DNA of 64,000 bases. Source: Pseudoalteromonas peptidolytica. GTDB taxonomy: Bacteria; Pseudomonadota; Gammaproteobacteria; Enterobacterales; Alteromonadaceae. Of this stretch, positions 33,925-43,695 are shown piece after piece. The translations under genes were made by a program, and so were the position numbers. The first letter of the stretch is position 1, and the number at the start of each line of letters is the position of its first letter. The notes beneath the pieces are model-generated. The model was not told where the DNA came from, did not search any database, and was given only the letters and a program-made list of their open reading frames with translations. The stretch covers positions 1-64,000 of the forward strand of contig NZ_WEHZ01000030.1 of NCBI RefSeq assembly GCF_012641745.1, written 5' to 3'.

Positions 33925-34806
33925 TCATTGACAACGAAGCATATGAGTAGACAGTACGTCTGCAACAGCCGTTGCAAAGTCACGCTGGTGATTGATCCCA
34001 TACTGTAACAACCTAGTGTCTTTGAGCGCACAGTTTTTTGGCCGCTTGGCGTCACCACTCGGTGTCGCTTGTGAAGTCACAAGATAGCTTGGCACATCTA
34101 GTATTTGCGCCATGATCGTCGCCATCTCGTATTTAGTGAATGCTTGATTGCCACTAATATGGATGATTCCTGTCACGTCTGGGTTGGCGATAATATCATT
34201 GAGCGTTAATGCAATATCATCGACATGTGTTGGATAACGGATAGCCCAGTGGTCATGGCTAGCACTTGGGGAATCAAGTAGCTGCTGGGCGATAATCGTG
34301 ACCGCAGACTCTTCCAATGTCGTCACTTCTCCATATAACACCGGCACCCTAACAATGGTATGTAACTCACTGTCCGCTATAATTGCTCGTTCTGCAGCTT
34401 GCTTTGTTTCACCATAAAAATTAATCGGGTGCGTTGGGTCTGACTCAAGGTATGGGGGGGATGTACCGTCAAAAACATAATCGGTACTGATAAAGAAAAA
34501 GCGGATCCCCCGTTGGCGGCATGTTTTAGCTAGAAACTCTGTTGCAGCCACATTGAGTGCCAACGTCCCTTGGTGGTCACGCTCACAGTACTCGGGTCTT
34601 CTTTCGGCAGCGGCGTGGATCAAGTAGTCAGGCTGGTGTGTGTCTAAAAAGCTTAGCACCGCTGTTTGATCTCCTAAGTCTAATTGGTGTAACGGGGCCA
34701 CTGCACGGCTAAAACCACACCCAATAACTGTGTGGTGGTGGCTTATTTTTTGGCACAGTGCGCGACCAAGTAAACCTGTTGCACCTGTGATCATAACAGT
34801 CGACAT
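33925..34806 (-). CDS. SDR-family sugar-nucleotide reductase-like protein (RmlD type)
   Basis: A 293-residue extended short-chain dehydrogenase. MITGATGLLGRALCQKI is the nucleotide-binding start, the YGETKQAAERAI segment holds the catalytic Tyr-x3-Lys, and FISTDYVFDGTSPPYLESDP is typical of the RmlD (dTDP-4-dehydrorhamnose reductase) group. No other rhamnose genes are adjacent, so the actual substrate is open; MAT2B-type regulators share the fold. The ATG at 34806 is preferred because AAAGGAT lies ahead of it and the Rossmann motif follows directly. Confidence 0.8.
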   Translation of the reverse strand: MSTVMITGATGLLGRALCQKISHHHTVIGCGFSRAVAPLHQLDLGDQTAVLSFLDTHQPDYLIHAAAERRPEYCERDHQGTLALNVAATEFLAKTCRQRGIRFFFISTDYVFDGTSPPYLESDPTHPINFYGETKQAAERAIIADSELHTIVRVPVLYGEVTTLEESAVTIIAQQLLDSPSASHDHWAIRYPTHVDDIALTLNDIIANPDVTGIIHISGNQAFTKYEMATIMAQILDVPSYLVTSQATPSGDAKRPKNCALKDTRLLQYGINHQRDFATAVADVLSTHMLRCQ

Positions 34807-34921
34807 GATGATGCTATCCTTTATGAAAAAAGAGTTTGTACAGTAGCAAAATCGCAATAAAAACTACAGGTTCATATTGGTTTGCGTTAAGTTAATGTCA
34901 GGACAAAGAACAAGGAAAAAA

Positions 34922-36256
34922 ATGAATAAAAAAGTTTTGTTGGCAAGCCTAGTCATATTCTCCTCACACGTACCTGCTGCACAAATATGGATGAAAGGCA
35001 GTGACTGTGACATTAACGAGAGTGCAACGGTTATCAATGTTTTTCGGCAGCACTTTGATTCAATCACAACGTTAATGGGAAAAGAACCCCGTAGAGAGCA
35101 AATAGAAACAGTCGCCACTGACTTGCTAGATGGAGTAAAACGGTCACTATTTGAGGCGCTGATCGAGAAATCTGAAGAGCAAGGTCGCGACCTAATCATA
35201 GACAAAGTAGTGCTAAAAGAGAGGTTAAAAGATAATGGAAAACTTGTCGCTGTATCAGGGCGCATATTTGCTTATCCTGTGACAGCATGCCGCACAAAAA
35301 CAGCCATCACGGCTGATAATTATGAAATGATTACCGCGACCGCTTTTTCCAAAAAGACACACACAGTTTCATCTCAAATTACAATTGATCTTAACGCCAA
35401 GCGTGCTGAGCAAAAGGTGACCCAAGTTAAAGATACCGCAATTACACCCACAGAGGTATTTGGGATAGCTTTGGGTGACACCTTTACTGCCGCAGAGCAG
35501 CAAATAGGGCGTTTTACACTCGTATGGCCGGTTAACAGTCACCAAAAACTAGCCACGATTGGCCGTAACCACGCATTCTTGTTTGAACACGACAAGCTGG
35601 TAGGTTATCAATATGCGTTTACCTTATTGCCCGTAGCATTGGCAAACTTAATTAATATCCACGATATTGATGCCAAGGTGCAAGTCGAAGATGAGTCTCT
35701 TGCTATTATCAATCGACCTTTAAGCCAACATCATGTCTCTGCGCTAACTGCACGCTATGCTCATGTCGCTTTCTTTCAAGAGGGGAGATATACCAAAACT
35801 CCAAACACTAAGTTGTCTGAGTTAACGATAGGCCGCTTTCACATTGATGAGCCGACTACGCCACCCTGTTATCAAGGTAAAACAGATATAGACTTGTTTA
35901 TCGAGCAGCAGCAATCTCATCTTATTCAATGGCAAGATGTTGAACACAAAACAATATTGTATACGGGGTGCCATCAGCTTATGGAGTTGAACAAGTTAGG
36001 TAAAGTAACCTCAGTAAAACTACAAGAAGCATGGTCTTTGCGTAATGCCAACTTGATTGGTTTGGCATCAATATCTCAGGTGCTATTACCATGGCAGTTT
36101 TATGGTATTAGTTATCTTGATCCACAAAGTGCGGCGTCAAAACTAGGTAAAGTTGAGCGTTTTTATGACACCATAGAGGTGGCTGCACCCAAGTGGGTGG
36201 GTCACTTTAAGGCATACGAAGGGCAGTTGGTTTCAGCTGAATTTGAGAAGATGTAG
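34922..36256 (+). CDS. Exported protein, unrecognised family
   Basis: A 444-residue protein with a signal peptide (NKKVLLASLVIFSSHVPAA, cleaved before QIW). The start ATG at 34922 has AAGGAAAA ahead; a longer frame from 34877 lacks support. There are scattered cysteines (CDIN, CRTK, CYQGK, CHQL) that could pair in the periplasm, and no transmembrane segment beyond the signal. I do not recognise a domain. It is monocistronic and divergent from the SDR gene. Confidence 0.75.
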   Translation: MNKKVLLASLVIFSSHVPAAQIWMKGSDCDINESATVINVFRQHFDSITTLMGKEPRREQIETVATDLLDGVKRSLFEALIEKSEEQGRDLIIDKVVLKERLKDNGKLVAVSGRIFAYPVTACRTKTAITADNYEMITATAFSKKTHTVSSQITIDLNAKRAEQKVTQVKDTAITPTEVFGIALGDTFTAAEQQIGRFTLVWPVNSHQKLATIGRNHAFLFEHDKLVGYQYAFTLLPVALANLINIHDIDAKVQVEDESLAIINRPLSQHHVSALTARYAHVAFFQEGRYTKTPNTKLSELTIGRFHIDEPTTPPCYQGKTDIDLFIEQQQSHLIQWQDVEHKTILYTGCHQLMELNKLGKVTSVKLQEAWSLRNANLIGLASISQVLLPWQFYGISYLDPQSAASKLGKVERFYDTIEVAAPKWVGHFKAYEGQLVSAEFEKM

Positions 36257-36289
36257 GAGCATGACGCCCCTACACTTACATCATGGCGG

Positions 36290-37801
36290 TTAAGCCGTTT
36301 GCTCAGTGAGCGGCTTTTCTGATTGTTTCTCCCAATGCTTGGTTTTTAATCCAAGCACACCTACAAAAACACCAATACCGATTGTGAATAGTGCAATTTG
36401 CAGATAGAGGTTTGGAAGATCAGCGATATTATTAGGGTCGAAGCTGCCTGCTAGTAGACCTGAGAAAATATTTCCAATAGAGTAAGTTAGTACGAATACC
36501 CCCATCATCTGTCCAGCAAAGCGCTTTGGAGATAACTTACTGACTGCACTAAGTGCAACCGGGCTTAGACATAGCTCGCCAACCGTATGAAGAAAATAAG
36601 TTGTGATCAGCCACATAGGTGCTACTTTCAAGCCCTGTGCAGCATATTGAGAAGCGAAAAACATGACAATAAAGCCACTTGCCATAATAAGTAATCCGAT
36701 TGCACATTTAATACTGTAGGTCGGCGTTACCATACGCTTAGCTAAGTTAATCCAAAGGGCGGCAAAAAACGGTGATAAGATAATGATGAAAAAAGCGTTA
36801 GTTGACTGAAACCAAGCTGTAGGAATACTGAAGCTGCCGATCAGGCGGTCTGTATAATCTCGGGCGAATAAGTTCAGCGATGAACCTGCTTGTTCAAAGC
36901 CAGACCAAAAGCACGTTGAGGCTACGCAAACCAAAAATAATGCCCACATACGGCGCTTTTCATTGTCATCTAAGTTACCAGCAAAGTAAATGTAGCCATA
37001 GTACAAGAAAAAGGTGATCGTAAAGGCGATAGCGACATATTTTGCCAGTATAACGGGGTCGATGATCAGTACACCGGTAAAGGTGGCAATTGTCACAGCA
37101 GCAACAGTCGCAACGGCAAGGGCGATTGCGCTCCAAGCTTTAGTACTTTGGCTGGCTGACATAGGGTTAGTTGGAACATGGCCAACAGTTGCAATGTGAC
37201 GACCTGTTAAGCGGTAGGTGATAAGGCCAATAGCCATACCCACAGCCGCAGCGCCAAACGCCCAATGCCATCCGATATTTTCCATAAAATAGCCACAGAC
37301 CATATAGCCAATCACAGAGCCTAAGTTGATACCCATATAGTAAATGGCATAGCCACTATCTCGACGATTGTCTTCATCACTATAAAGTTGGCCAACCATT
37401 GCGCTGATGTTGGGCTTTAATAACCCAGTCCCACAGGCAACAAAAATGAGCCCGACAAAAAAAGAAAATTGGCTGGGTATGGCAAGAATAATATGGCCGA
37501 TCATAATGATAATACCGCCATACCAAACGGCACGTTGGCCACCGAGCAAGCGGTCAGCTATCCAGCCTCCAGGTAACCCTAAAAAATAGACCGAGCCGGT
37601 ATAGAGACCATAAATTGCAGCAGCTGATGCAACTGTAAAACCAAGTCCTTCTTGTTGTAAGGTGGCGGTCATAAAAAGAACGAGCATGGCGCGCATGCCA
37701 TAGTAACTCATGCGCTCCCACATCTCAGTGAGAAAAAGAGTGAGTAGGCCTTTGGGATGGCCAAAAAAGCCCACATCACTTGTGGTGTCCTGTGATGACA
37801 T
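36290..37801 (-). CDS. POT family peptide:proton symporter
   Basis: A 503-residue transporter with about 14 hydrophobic helices. FLTEMWERMSYYGMRAML (about residues 23-40) is the POT ExxERFxYYG signature, GGWIADRLLGGQRAVWYGGI the second motif, and FSGLLAGSF the last. It imports di- and tripeptides with protons. The N-terminal SDVGFFGHPKGL resembles DtpA/DtpB-type bacterial members. It stands alone between the convergent exported protein gene and the HAD gene. Confidence 0.93.
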   Translation of the reverse strand: MSSQDTTSDVGFFGHPKGLLTLFLTEMWERMSYYGMRAMLVLFMTATLQQEGLGFTVASAAAIYGLYTGSVYFLGLPGGWIADRLLGGQRAVWYGGIIIMIGHIILAIPSQFSFFVGLIFVACGTGLLKPNISAMVGQLYSDEDNRRDSGYAIYYMGINLGSVIGYMVCGYFMENIGWHWAFGAAAVGMAIGLITYRLTGRHIATVGHVPTNPMSASQSTKAWSAIALAVATVAAVTIATFTGVLIIDPVILAKYVAIAFTITFFLYYGYIYFAGNLDDNEKRRMWALFLVCVASTCFWSGFEQAGSSLNLFARDYTDRLIGSFSIPTAWFQSTNAFFIIILSPFFAALWINLAKRMVTPTYSIKCAIGLLIMASGFIVMFFASQYAAQGLKVAPMWLITTYFLHTVGELCLSPVALSAVSKLSPKRFAGQMMGVFVLTYSIGNIFSGLLAGSFDPNNIADLPNLYLQIALFTIGIGVFVGVLGLKTKHWEKQSEKPLTEQTA

Positions 37802-37884
37802 AATTTACTTCCATTATTATCGTTTTTTGGAAGTCAATATTAGTACGTTATTCGAGCACTGAATGCAACCACAGTAGAGAAACA

Positions 37885-38586
37885 TTACATCATGTTTTTT
37901 AACATCTGTATGTTATCTATTTCTATATTTGCTAATCCTTGATAGCGGTATTGAGTAAAGTTATTGCGCAGCCAGACGCTTGATGCACCTGCGCGATGTG
38001 CACCTTGGACGTCCGTATCTAGGCTATCACCTACATGGAGTAACTGTTCTGGTGTAATATTAAAATGCTGACAAGCAAGGTGATAAAGTTCAGGGTGAGG
38101 TTTAGCACGACCATCAATGCCAGCGCGAAGCACTAAGTCAAAGCTATTCCTTAGGTTAAATTTCTCTACCTCTACATTACCGTTTGTGATGGCGATAATA
38201 TGAAACTTACGACGTAATTGTGTGAGTAAGTCGATAACGGAGTCGCTGACGACGATATTGCTACGGGCATCTGCAAACGCTTGGTAAGCACGTTGAGTAG
38301 CATCTGTTGCTGCATCATGTTCATATCCCAGTATGGTGAAACCGAGATGGAGAGCAGCTTGACGCCATCGAGTGGCGTTTTCCGCCAGCGTCCGGTCTTG
38401 TTTGAGCGCTTGATCACGACACTGTAACCAAAATGTTTCCCCTTTGGCACGCCATTTTGGGATAGCGTTGAGGTGATCGGTCATTGCTTGAACCGCAGCA
38501 ATAATAATTGGGCGGTTATCGTATAGCGTGTCGTCTAAATCAAAACTAATCGCGCGGATAGTTGAAATAGGCTTATTAAATCGCAT
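37885..38586 (-). CDS. yigB: HAD family phosphatase (YigB-like)
   Basis: A 233-residue HAD phosphatase. ISFDLDDTLYDN supplies the catalytic Asp-x-Asp, AITNGNVE the second motif, and LHVGDSLDTDVQGAHRAG the last. YigB of E. coli removes phosphate from the 5-amino-6-ribitylaminouracil phosphate intermediate of riboflavin synthesis. Its place, 2 bases after xerC, is the same as in E. coli (dapF-xerC-yigB). It is the last gene of the operon and no terminator is obvious in the 83 bp to the POT gene. Confidence 0.9.
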   Translation of the reverse strand: MRFNKPISTIRAISFDLDDTLYDNRPIIIAAVQAMTDHLNAIPKWRAKGETFWLQCRDQALKQDRTLAENATRWRQAALHLGFTILGYEHDAATDATQRAYQAFADARSNIVVSDSVIDLLTQLRRKFHIIAITNGNVEVEKFNLRNSFDLVLRAGIDGRAKPHPELYHLACQHFNITPEQLLHVGDSLDTDVQGAHRAGASSVWLRNNFTQYRYQGLANIEIDNIQMLKNMM

Positions 38587-38588
38587 GA

Positions 38589-39512
38589 TTACTCGTCTTT
38601 TTGTTTTTTCGCTCTAGGGTGAGCACTATCATACACTTTTGCTAGATGTTGAAAATCTAAATGGGTATAGACCTGCGTGGCTGACAAACTAGCGTGACCA
38701 AGCATTTCTTGGACTGCTCGCAAGTCGCCACTAGACTCAAGTAAATGGGTGGCAAAAGAGTGTCGCAGTTTATGTGGATGAATAGGTGTACTTATCCCTT
38801 GCTTCAGCCCCCATTCTTTCATCCTTGCGCGCACATGCCGTGGACTTATCCGGCGCTTTAATTTGCTGACAAAAAGCGCGGGCTCTTCTGGCGGAGCATA
38901 CTGTGAACGGATATTCAGCCAGTCGTCTAATGCGTTGAGCGCTTTGCCCCCAACGGGAACAATACGGGTTTTACCACCTTTACCTAACACTCGGATCTCG
39001 CCATCTTTCACATCCAATAGGTTTGCACCAACTAACTCGCTAAGCCGTAACCCACTGGAGTACATTAATTCCATCATGGCTTTATCACGAACAGCTAAAG
39101 CATCATCGGATGGAATTTCTAATAATTGTCCCATTTGGTCGACATCAAGATTTTTTGGTAATGGCTTTTGAAATTTAGGGCCTCGGATCCCTTGTGCCGG
39201 GTTTACGACAGCTTGCTTTGATTGCGATTTTAGTTTTAGAAACTTGTATAAACTGCGGATACAGCTGAGTTTGAGGTTGATGGTTCTGGGGTTGTAATTT
39301 TGGCTTCGCAGTTTCATGCTGTAGCGACGGATCTGTTCGCCACTAACTTGTTGCCAAGCACTGGCGTACTGGCAAAAATATAAGGCTGCTTGAGTGAGTT
39401 GCGTCCGATACTGGTTCAAGGTGTGCTCAGAGTAGTGCTTTTCATGGCGAAGGTGTGCCATAAAGGCGGTGATTGGCTCTACCCATTCATCGGTTAGCGG
39501 CGTTTGGGTCAT
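38589..39512 (-). CDS. xerC: Site-specific tyrosine recombinase XerC
   Basis: A 307-residue recombinase that, with XerD, resolves chromosome dimers at dif. An N-terminal SAM-like domain (EHTLNQYRTQLTQAALYF) is followed by the catalytic domain with the first Arg in SSGLRLSELVGA, the HKLRHSFATHLLESSGDLRA segment, and the nucleophile Tyr in TQVYTHLDF. The start overlaps the end of the DUF484 gene by 4 bases (ATGA), and yigB follows 2 bases later. Confidence 0.95.
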   Translation of the reverse strand: MTQTPLTDEWVEPITAFMAHLRHEKHYSEHTLNQYRTQLTQAALYFCQYASAWQQVSGEQIRRYSMKLRSQNYNPRTINLKLSCIRSLYKFLKLKSQSKQAVVNPAQGIRGPKFQKPLPKNLDVDQMGQLLEIPSDDALAVRDKAMMELMYSSGLRLSELVGANLLDVKDGEIRVLGKGGKTRIVPVGGKALNALDDWLNIRSQYAPPEEPALFVSKLKRRISPRHVRARMKEWGLKQGISTPIHPHKLRHSFATHLLESSGDLRAVQEMLGHASLSATQVYTHLDFQHLAKVYDSAHPRAKKQKDE

Positions 39513-40132
39513 GCCAGCGCTTCGAGTTTTAGCGTTAACGTTTGGATAAATGCTGCGATCAACATATTATCATGCTGTGGTGAGAAGTGTTCAGCTGAGC
39601 GGCTAGCAAACGCGAGAATGTAGTTCCCTTGTTCCGATGCCGAAATGCGATATAGTGCAACGGAGCCAACCTCAAAGTCGCTAAATAGTTGTGCTGCAAA
39701 TTGCTGGCTGATACGACCGAGATAGCAGTTACTGCTGGTTAGCTTCGCTGTAACCAATTCAGACACTGAGTCGTCAATACTGATAAGCTTACATTGAATG
39801 TCGCTGTAGGCATCAAAGCGTTGTGCCAATGTGTCATTAATCGCGTTTAGCTCCGTACAGCGCATGATGGCCAGCTGGCATTGCGTAAGCTGCTTGAAGA
39901 TCAGCTCATTGGCCGTTGCATGTTCAATCATGTCGCGGATCTGCTGTTTTAGCGTGTCGACTTCCTGTCGCAACAGGCGCTGTTGATGCAAGGAAAGGTC
40001 AGGTAATCCTTGCTGTTGGTGGTGTAATTTCAACTCCAACATAAGATAGGGATGGCGCAATAAAAAGTCAGGGTGCGCGCGTAGGTATTCTACAACGTGT
40101 TGCTCTGTCACCTCGCTTTCTTTTTGGGTCAT
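39509..40132 (-). CDS. DUF484 family protein
   Basis: A 207-residue protein. The N-terminal VTEQHVVEYLRAHPDFLLRHPYL motif defines DUF484 (a GAF-like fold). The rest is helical, then a GAF-type beta domain. Its role is not known; it is found between dapF and xerC in many gammaproteobacteria. It overlaps dapF and xerC by 4 bases each, so the block is tightly coupled. Confidence 0.9.
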   Translation of the reverse strand: MTQKESEVTEQHVVEYLRAHPDFLLRHPYLMLELKLHHQQQGLPDLSLHQQRLLRQEVDTLKQQIRDMIEHATANELIFKQLTQCQLAIMRCTELNAINDTLAQRFDAYSDIQCKLISIDDSVSELVTAKLTSSNCYLGRISQQFAAQLFSDFEVGSVALYRISASEQGNYILAFASRSAEHFSPQHDNMLIAAFIQTLTLKLEALA

Positions 40133-40959
40133 ATCGCTATTTGTCCATCAAAAACGTGTTCCGCCGGTCCGGTCATTTTCACCACTTGGCCTTGACCTGC
40201 CCAGCGCACCTGCAAGCTGCCGCCAGGTAGGTCAACCCTAACCGTTTCATCCAGCTTTCCTTGCATAATACCGGTAACTACAGCAGCGCAAGCGCCAGTG
40301 CCACATGCCAAGGTTTCACCCGCACCGCGTTCCCACACCCGTAACTTTATATACTCTCTAGATACGACTTCCATAAAGCCGATGTTGGCTTTTTGTGGAA
40401 ATCGTTCATGGTGTTCTAGTAAAGGACCAAGCGTGTGAACATCTGCGGTGTCAATACTGTCCACAATGATTACACCATGTGGGTTGCCCATCGATACGGC
40501 ACTACAGAACACGGTATGTTCATCAGCTCTTAAAATATAGGTGTTTTCTTGCTTATTTGCACGAAACGGAATGGCTTGTGGATTCGAATTTGGCTTGCCC
40601 ATATTGACTGTCACTTGACCGTCTTTCTCGATGTACAGAGTAATATTGCCCCCTTTGGTGGATACATTCACCTTGTGCTTATTGGTGAGTCCCTTCATCC
40701 GTACGAAACGGGCAAAGCAACGGGCACCATTACCGCATTGTTCAACTTCATTACCGTCAGCATTAAAAATACGATAATGAAAGTCCAAGTCGGGAGAGTA
40801 AGGCGCCTCGACCATTAATAACTGGTCAAAGCCAATGCCAAAATGGCGATCTGCAAGCTTTTTTATTTGGTCTCGAGACAAGAATACATTTTGAGTGACA
40901 TTATCTATCACCACAAAGTCATTGCCTAAACCGTGCATTTTTGAAAAGTTTATAAACAT
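40129..40959 (-). CDS. dapF: Diaminopimelate epimerase
   Basis: A 276-residue enzyme interconverting LL- and meso-diaminopimelate for lysine and peptidoglycan. MHGLGNDFVVIDN at the start, EQCGNGARCFARFVR with the first catalytic Cys, and ETLACGTGACAAVVTG with the second are all present. It lies 127 bases downstream of lysA and overlaps the DUF484 gene. The gap (40960-41086) has no clear terminator, so lysA and dapF may share a transcript. Confidence 0.97.
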   Translation of the reverse strand: MFINFSKMHGLGNDFVVIDNVTQNVFLSRDQIKKLADRHFGIGFDQLLMVEAPYSPDLDFHYRIFNADGNEVEQCGNGARCFARFVRMKGLTNKHKVNVSTKGGNITLYIEKDGQVTVNMGKPNSNPQAIPFRANKQENTYILRADEHTVFCSAVSMGNPHGVIIVDSIDTADVHTLGPLLEHHERFPQKANIGFMEVVSREYIKLRVWERGAGETLACGTGACAAVVTGIMQGKLDETVRVDLPGGSLQVRWAGQGQVVKMTGPAEHVFDGQIAI

Positions 40960-41086
40960 AGAGTGGTTATCTTTTGGTATAAAACCATGTCCTCACTTTG
41001 CTAATACTTTGCCATGGATACATCGACTAGGGAAGCGGCTTAATGTAAAGCTTTATGCTGCCCCCTAGGTTATGTACTAAGTTGGG

Positions 41087-42340
41087 TTATTGTGGCAGTA
41101 GTTGTTCATATTGCCACAGAGACTCTAGTGGTTCTCTTTGGCGAATTAAGTGATGCTGGTCGTTATCCACCATAACTTCTGCACAACGAGGGCGAGAGTT
41201 ATAATTTGAGCTCATGGTAAAGCCATAGGCACCAGCACTGCGTTGTGCTAATAGATCACCTGCTTTTAGTTTTAGTACTCGGTCTTTACCTAAAAAGTCA
41301 CCTGTTTCGCATACAGGGCCAACCACGTCATAATTTATCGACTCTACATCGTCTCGCGGCGTGACTGGCACAATATTTTGCCAAGCTTGATATAGCGACG
41401 GGCGCAGCATATCGTTCATGCCGGCATCAACAATTGCAAAGTGCTTGTGTGCAGTTGGCTTAATAAATTCGACTTTAGTGACTAGAACCCCCGCATTTGC
41501 CGCGATGGCACGACCGGGTTCAAAAATAAGTTCTAGATCAGTAAATTGCTCCAGTCTGGCTTTAATTTCTGCAGCGTATGCACTCGGGTGCGGTGGTTTT
41601 TCACCATCATATGGTACACCAAGGCCGCCACCAATATCCAAGTGATGTAAGTAAATCCCCGCTTTTTCCAGCTGTGTGATTAGCGCAAGCACTTTATCTA
41701 AAGCGGCTAAAAATGGATTAACCTCAACTAACTGAGACCCGATGTGGAAGTCGATCCCAACTACTTTTAAGCCAGGTAGGGCATAGGCGAGCTGGTACAC
41801 ATCAAATGCAGCCTTGATATCAATACCAAACTTATTTTCTTTCAAGCCCGTCGAAATGTAAGGGTGAGTCTTCGCGTCAATATCCGGGTTTACGCGCAAT
41901 GAAACAGGCGCGATTTTATCTAGCCTAGTCGCTACTTCACTGATCCGGTGAAGCTCTGCAATCGATTCAACATTAAAACACTTTATACCAGTATCAAGCG
42001 CAAACGCGATTTCATCTTCTGTTTTTGCGACACCAGAAAAGACGACTTTTTGTGGATCTCCACCGGCTTTAAGTACACGAGCAAGTTCACCCTTTGACAC
42101 AATATCAAAACCAGAACCAAGCTGAGCTAAGACATTCAAGACGGCAATATTGGAGTTTGCTTTTACTGCATAGCACACTAAGTGGGGATGACCGGCTGCG
42201 GCATCCGTAAAAGCGTGATAATGCCTAACGAGGGTTTTTTTCGAATAGACATAACAGGGAGTACCATATTGCTTGGCTATATCGCTAATCGAGACATCCT
42301 CTGCAAATAACTTACCATCTCGGTAATTGAAATAATCCAT
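41087..42340 (-). CDS. lysA: Diaminopimelate decarboxylase
   Basis: A 417-residue PLP enzyme making lysine from meso-diaminopimelate. YAVKANSNIAVLNVLAQLG contains the PLP Lys (about residue 61), and HIGSQL, GGGLGVPYDGEKP and EPGRAIAANAGVL are family motifs. AGGAGCG lies ahead of the ATG. It starts 1 base after the stop of lptM. Pairing with dapF puts both final lysine steps in one block. Confidence 0.97.
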   Translation of the reverse strand: MDYFNYRDGKLFAEDVSISDIAKQYGTPCYVYSKKTLVRHYHAFTDAAAGHPHLVCYAVKANSNIAVLNVLAQLGSGFDIVSKGELARVLKAGGDPQKVVFSGVAKTEDEIAFALDTGIKCFNVESIAELHRISEVATRLDKIAPVSLRVNPDIDAKTHPYISTGLKENKFGIDIKAAFDVYQLAYALPGLKVVGIDFHIGSQLVEVNPFLAALDKVLALITQLEKAGIYLHHLDIGGGLGVPYDGEKPPHPSAYAAEIKARLEQFTDLELIFEPGRAIAANAGVLVTKVEFIKPTAHKHFAIVDAGMNDMLRPSLYQAWQNIVPVTPRDDVESINYDVVGPVCETGDFLGKDRVLKLKAGDLLAQRSAGAYGFTMSSNYNSRPRCAEVMVDNDQHHLIRQREPLESLWQYEQLLPQ

Positions 42341-42341
42341 T

Positions 42342-42518
42342 TTAACGCTCCTGTTGTTCTGCTGCAGGCTGGTTTGCTTGTTCTACTTTCGATTGGTTTG
42401 ATTTTTTAGCCTGTTGCTCAGGCAAATAAAGCGGACCGCTTTGACCGCAACCCGATAATCCGATTAAAGTAGTAAAAACAAGTGCCGTTACGCTAAATTT
42501 ATAAGGTGTCGCTTTCAT
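42342..42518 (-). CDS. lptM: LPS assembly lipoprotein LptM (YifL-like)
   Basis: A 58-residue lipoprotein, too short for the usual ORF cut-off, read directly from the minus strand. The signal peptide ends in the lipobox LSGC (Cys24), followed by CGQSGPLYLP, the hallmark CGxxGPLYxP of YifL/LptM. A Gln/Lys-rich tail follows (PEQQAKKSNQ). It sits 1 base upstream of lysA and is divergent from cyaY, the same neighbourhood as yifL in E. coli (cyaY-yifL-dapF). LptM assists LptD/LptE maturation in the outer membrane. No strong ribosome-binding site is seen. Confidence 0.9.
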   Translation of the reverse strand: MKATPYKFSVTALVFTTLIGLSGCGQSGPLYLPEQQAKKSNQSKVEQANQPAAEQQER

Positions 42519-42673
42519 TAGATAATTCGTGTCAGTGCCTTTATAATCGCAGAGTAACAGAATTGATAAAAAAAGCAGCTTTTCGCTATTGAAATTTCGT
42601 CTTCATCAAATTGCTCAAATAGCGAGTTAAGCTTAGGCACCATGCCGTAGTGCGTCAGTAAGAGGAAATCACG

Positions 42674-42994
42674 ATGACAGAAAGTGAATATCATGAGTTA
42701 GCCGATGCGCTAATGTTGACTATTGAAGAGCAGATCGATGATTGTGACGCTGATTTAGATTACGAATCAGCAGCGGGAATTCTAGAGATTATTTTCCCTG
42801 ACAAGAGCAAAATTGTTATCAACAAACAAGCACCATTGCACCAAGTATGGGTGGCGACTAAGTTTAATGGTCATCACTTTGAATTGAGTGGTGATCAGTG
42901 GATTGATAATCGCTCCGGTGCTGAGTTTTGGCAATTTATGAGCGACGCAGCCACGAAGCAAGCAAACACCCCTATAGAGTGGCAGCACGATTGA
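42674..42994 (+). CDS. cyaY: Iron donor protein CyaY (frataxin)
   Basis: A 106-residue frataxin homologue that supplies or gates iron in Fe-S cluster assembly. The N-terminal acidic helix (EEQIDDCDADLDYESAAGIL) is the iron-binding face, and INKQAPLHQVWVATKFNGHH the conserved sheet. GAGGAAATC precedes the ATG. It is divergent from lptM-lysA, as in E. coli. The TGA stop overlaps the next start (TGATG), so the esterase is translated from the same message. Confidence 0.95.
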   Translation: MTESEYHELADALMLTIEEQIDDCDADLDYESAAGILEIIFPDKSKIVINKQAPLHQVWVATKFNGHHFELSGDQWIDNRSGAEFWQFMSDAATKQANTPIEWQHD

Positions 42995-43650
42995 TGTTGG
43001 AGTTTGTAGAACACCCCGCCGTGGGAGAGCATAAAGCGAGCATCATTTGGTTACATGGCTTGGGCGACTCAGGTAATGGCTTCTTACCGATTGCACCTGA
43101 GCTAAACTTACCAGGTGAATTAGGCGTACAATTTATTTTTCCACATGCACCAGAGCAGCCGGTCACCATAAATGGTGGTATGGTCATGCGTGCTTGGTAT
43201 GATATTAAATCATTTGATCTGGATAAAAGAGCGGATGAGCAAGGTGTGCGAGACTCTTCAGCTCAGGTTGAAGCGTTAATTCAGGCACAGTTAGATAAAG
43301 GTATTCCAGCTAACCGTATTATTCTTGCTGGGTTTTCTCAAGGTGGCGTGATTGCGCTTCATCTTGCACCGCGTTTGGCTGTAAAACTAGCTGGTGTCAT
43401 GGCACTATCTACTTATATGTGTGTGCCTGAAAAACTGAGTGCAGAAGCGAAGCAAACTGAACTTGCGATTTTTATGGCACACGGTAGTGCAGATCCAGTG
43501 GTTCCAGTGTTTGCTGGTGAACAAGCCTTTAATACATTAAAGCAGCAAGGTTATGAGGTAAGCTGGCAAGACTATCCCATGGAGCATCAGGTTTGTCTTG
43601 AAGAATTAAAAGCCATTCGTGCTTGGCTTATTGAAAGACTGAGTGATTAA
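42994..43650 (+). CDS. Phospholipase/carboxylesterase family hydrolase
   Basis: A 218-residue alpha/beta hydrolase of the phospholipase/carboxylesterase (acyl-protein thioesterase-like) group. IIWLHGLGDSGNGFLPIAPEL, then IILAGFSQGGVIALHLA with the nucleophile Ser, AHGSADPVVP with Asp, and MEHQVCLEEL with His form the triad. The long frame begins within cyaY at 42928; the ATG at 42994, overlapping the cyaY stop by one base, fits the family start. In E. coli cyaA occupies this flank of cyaY, and no cyaA is in the window. Confidence 0.9.
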   Translation: MLEFVEHPAVGEHKASIIWLHGLGDSGNGFLPIAPELNLPGELGVQFIFPHAPEQPVTINGGMVMRAWYDIKSFDLDKRADEQGVRDSSAQVEALIQAQLDKGIPANRIILAGFSQGGVIALHLAPRLAVKLAGVMALSTYMCVPEKLSAEAKQTELAIFMAHGSADPVVPVFAGEQAFNTLKQQGYEVSWQDYPMEHQVCLEELKAIRAWLIERLSD

Positions 43651-43695
43651 TATCACTTAGTATCACATGCAGGTGACAGATACAGGAGCAAAGCA

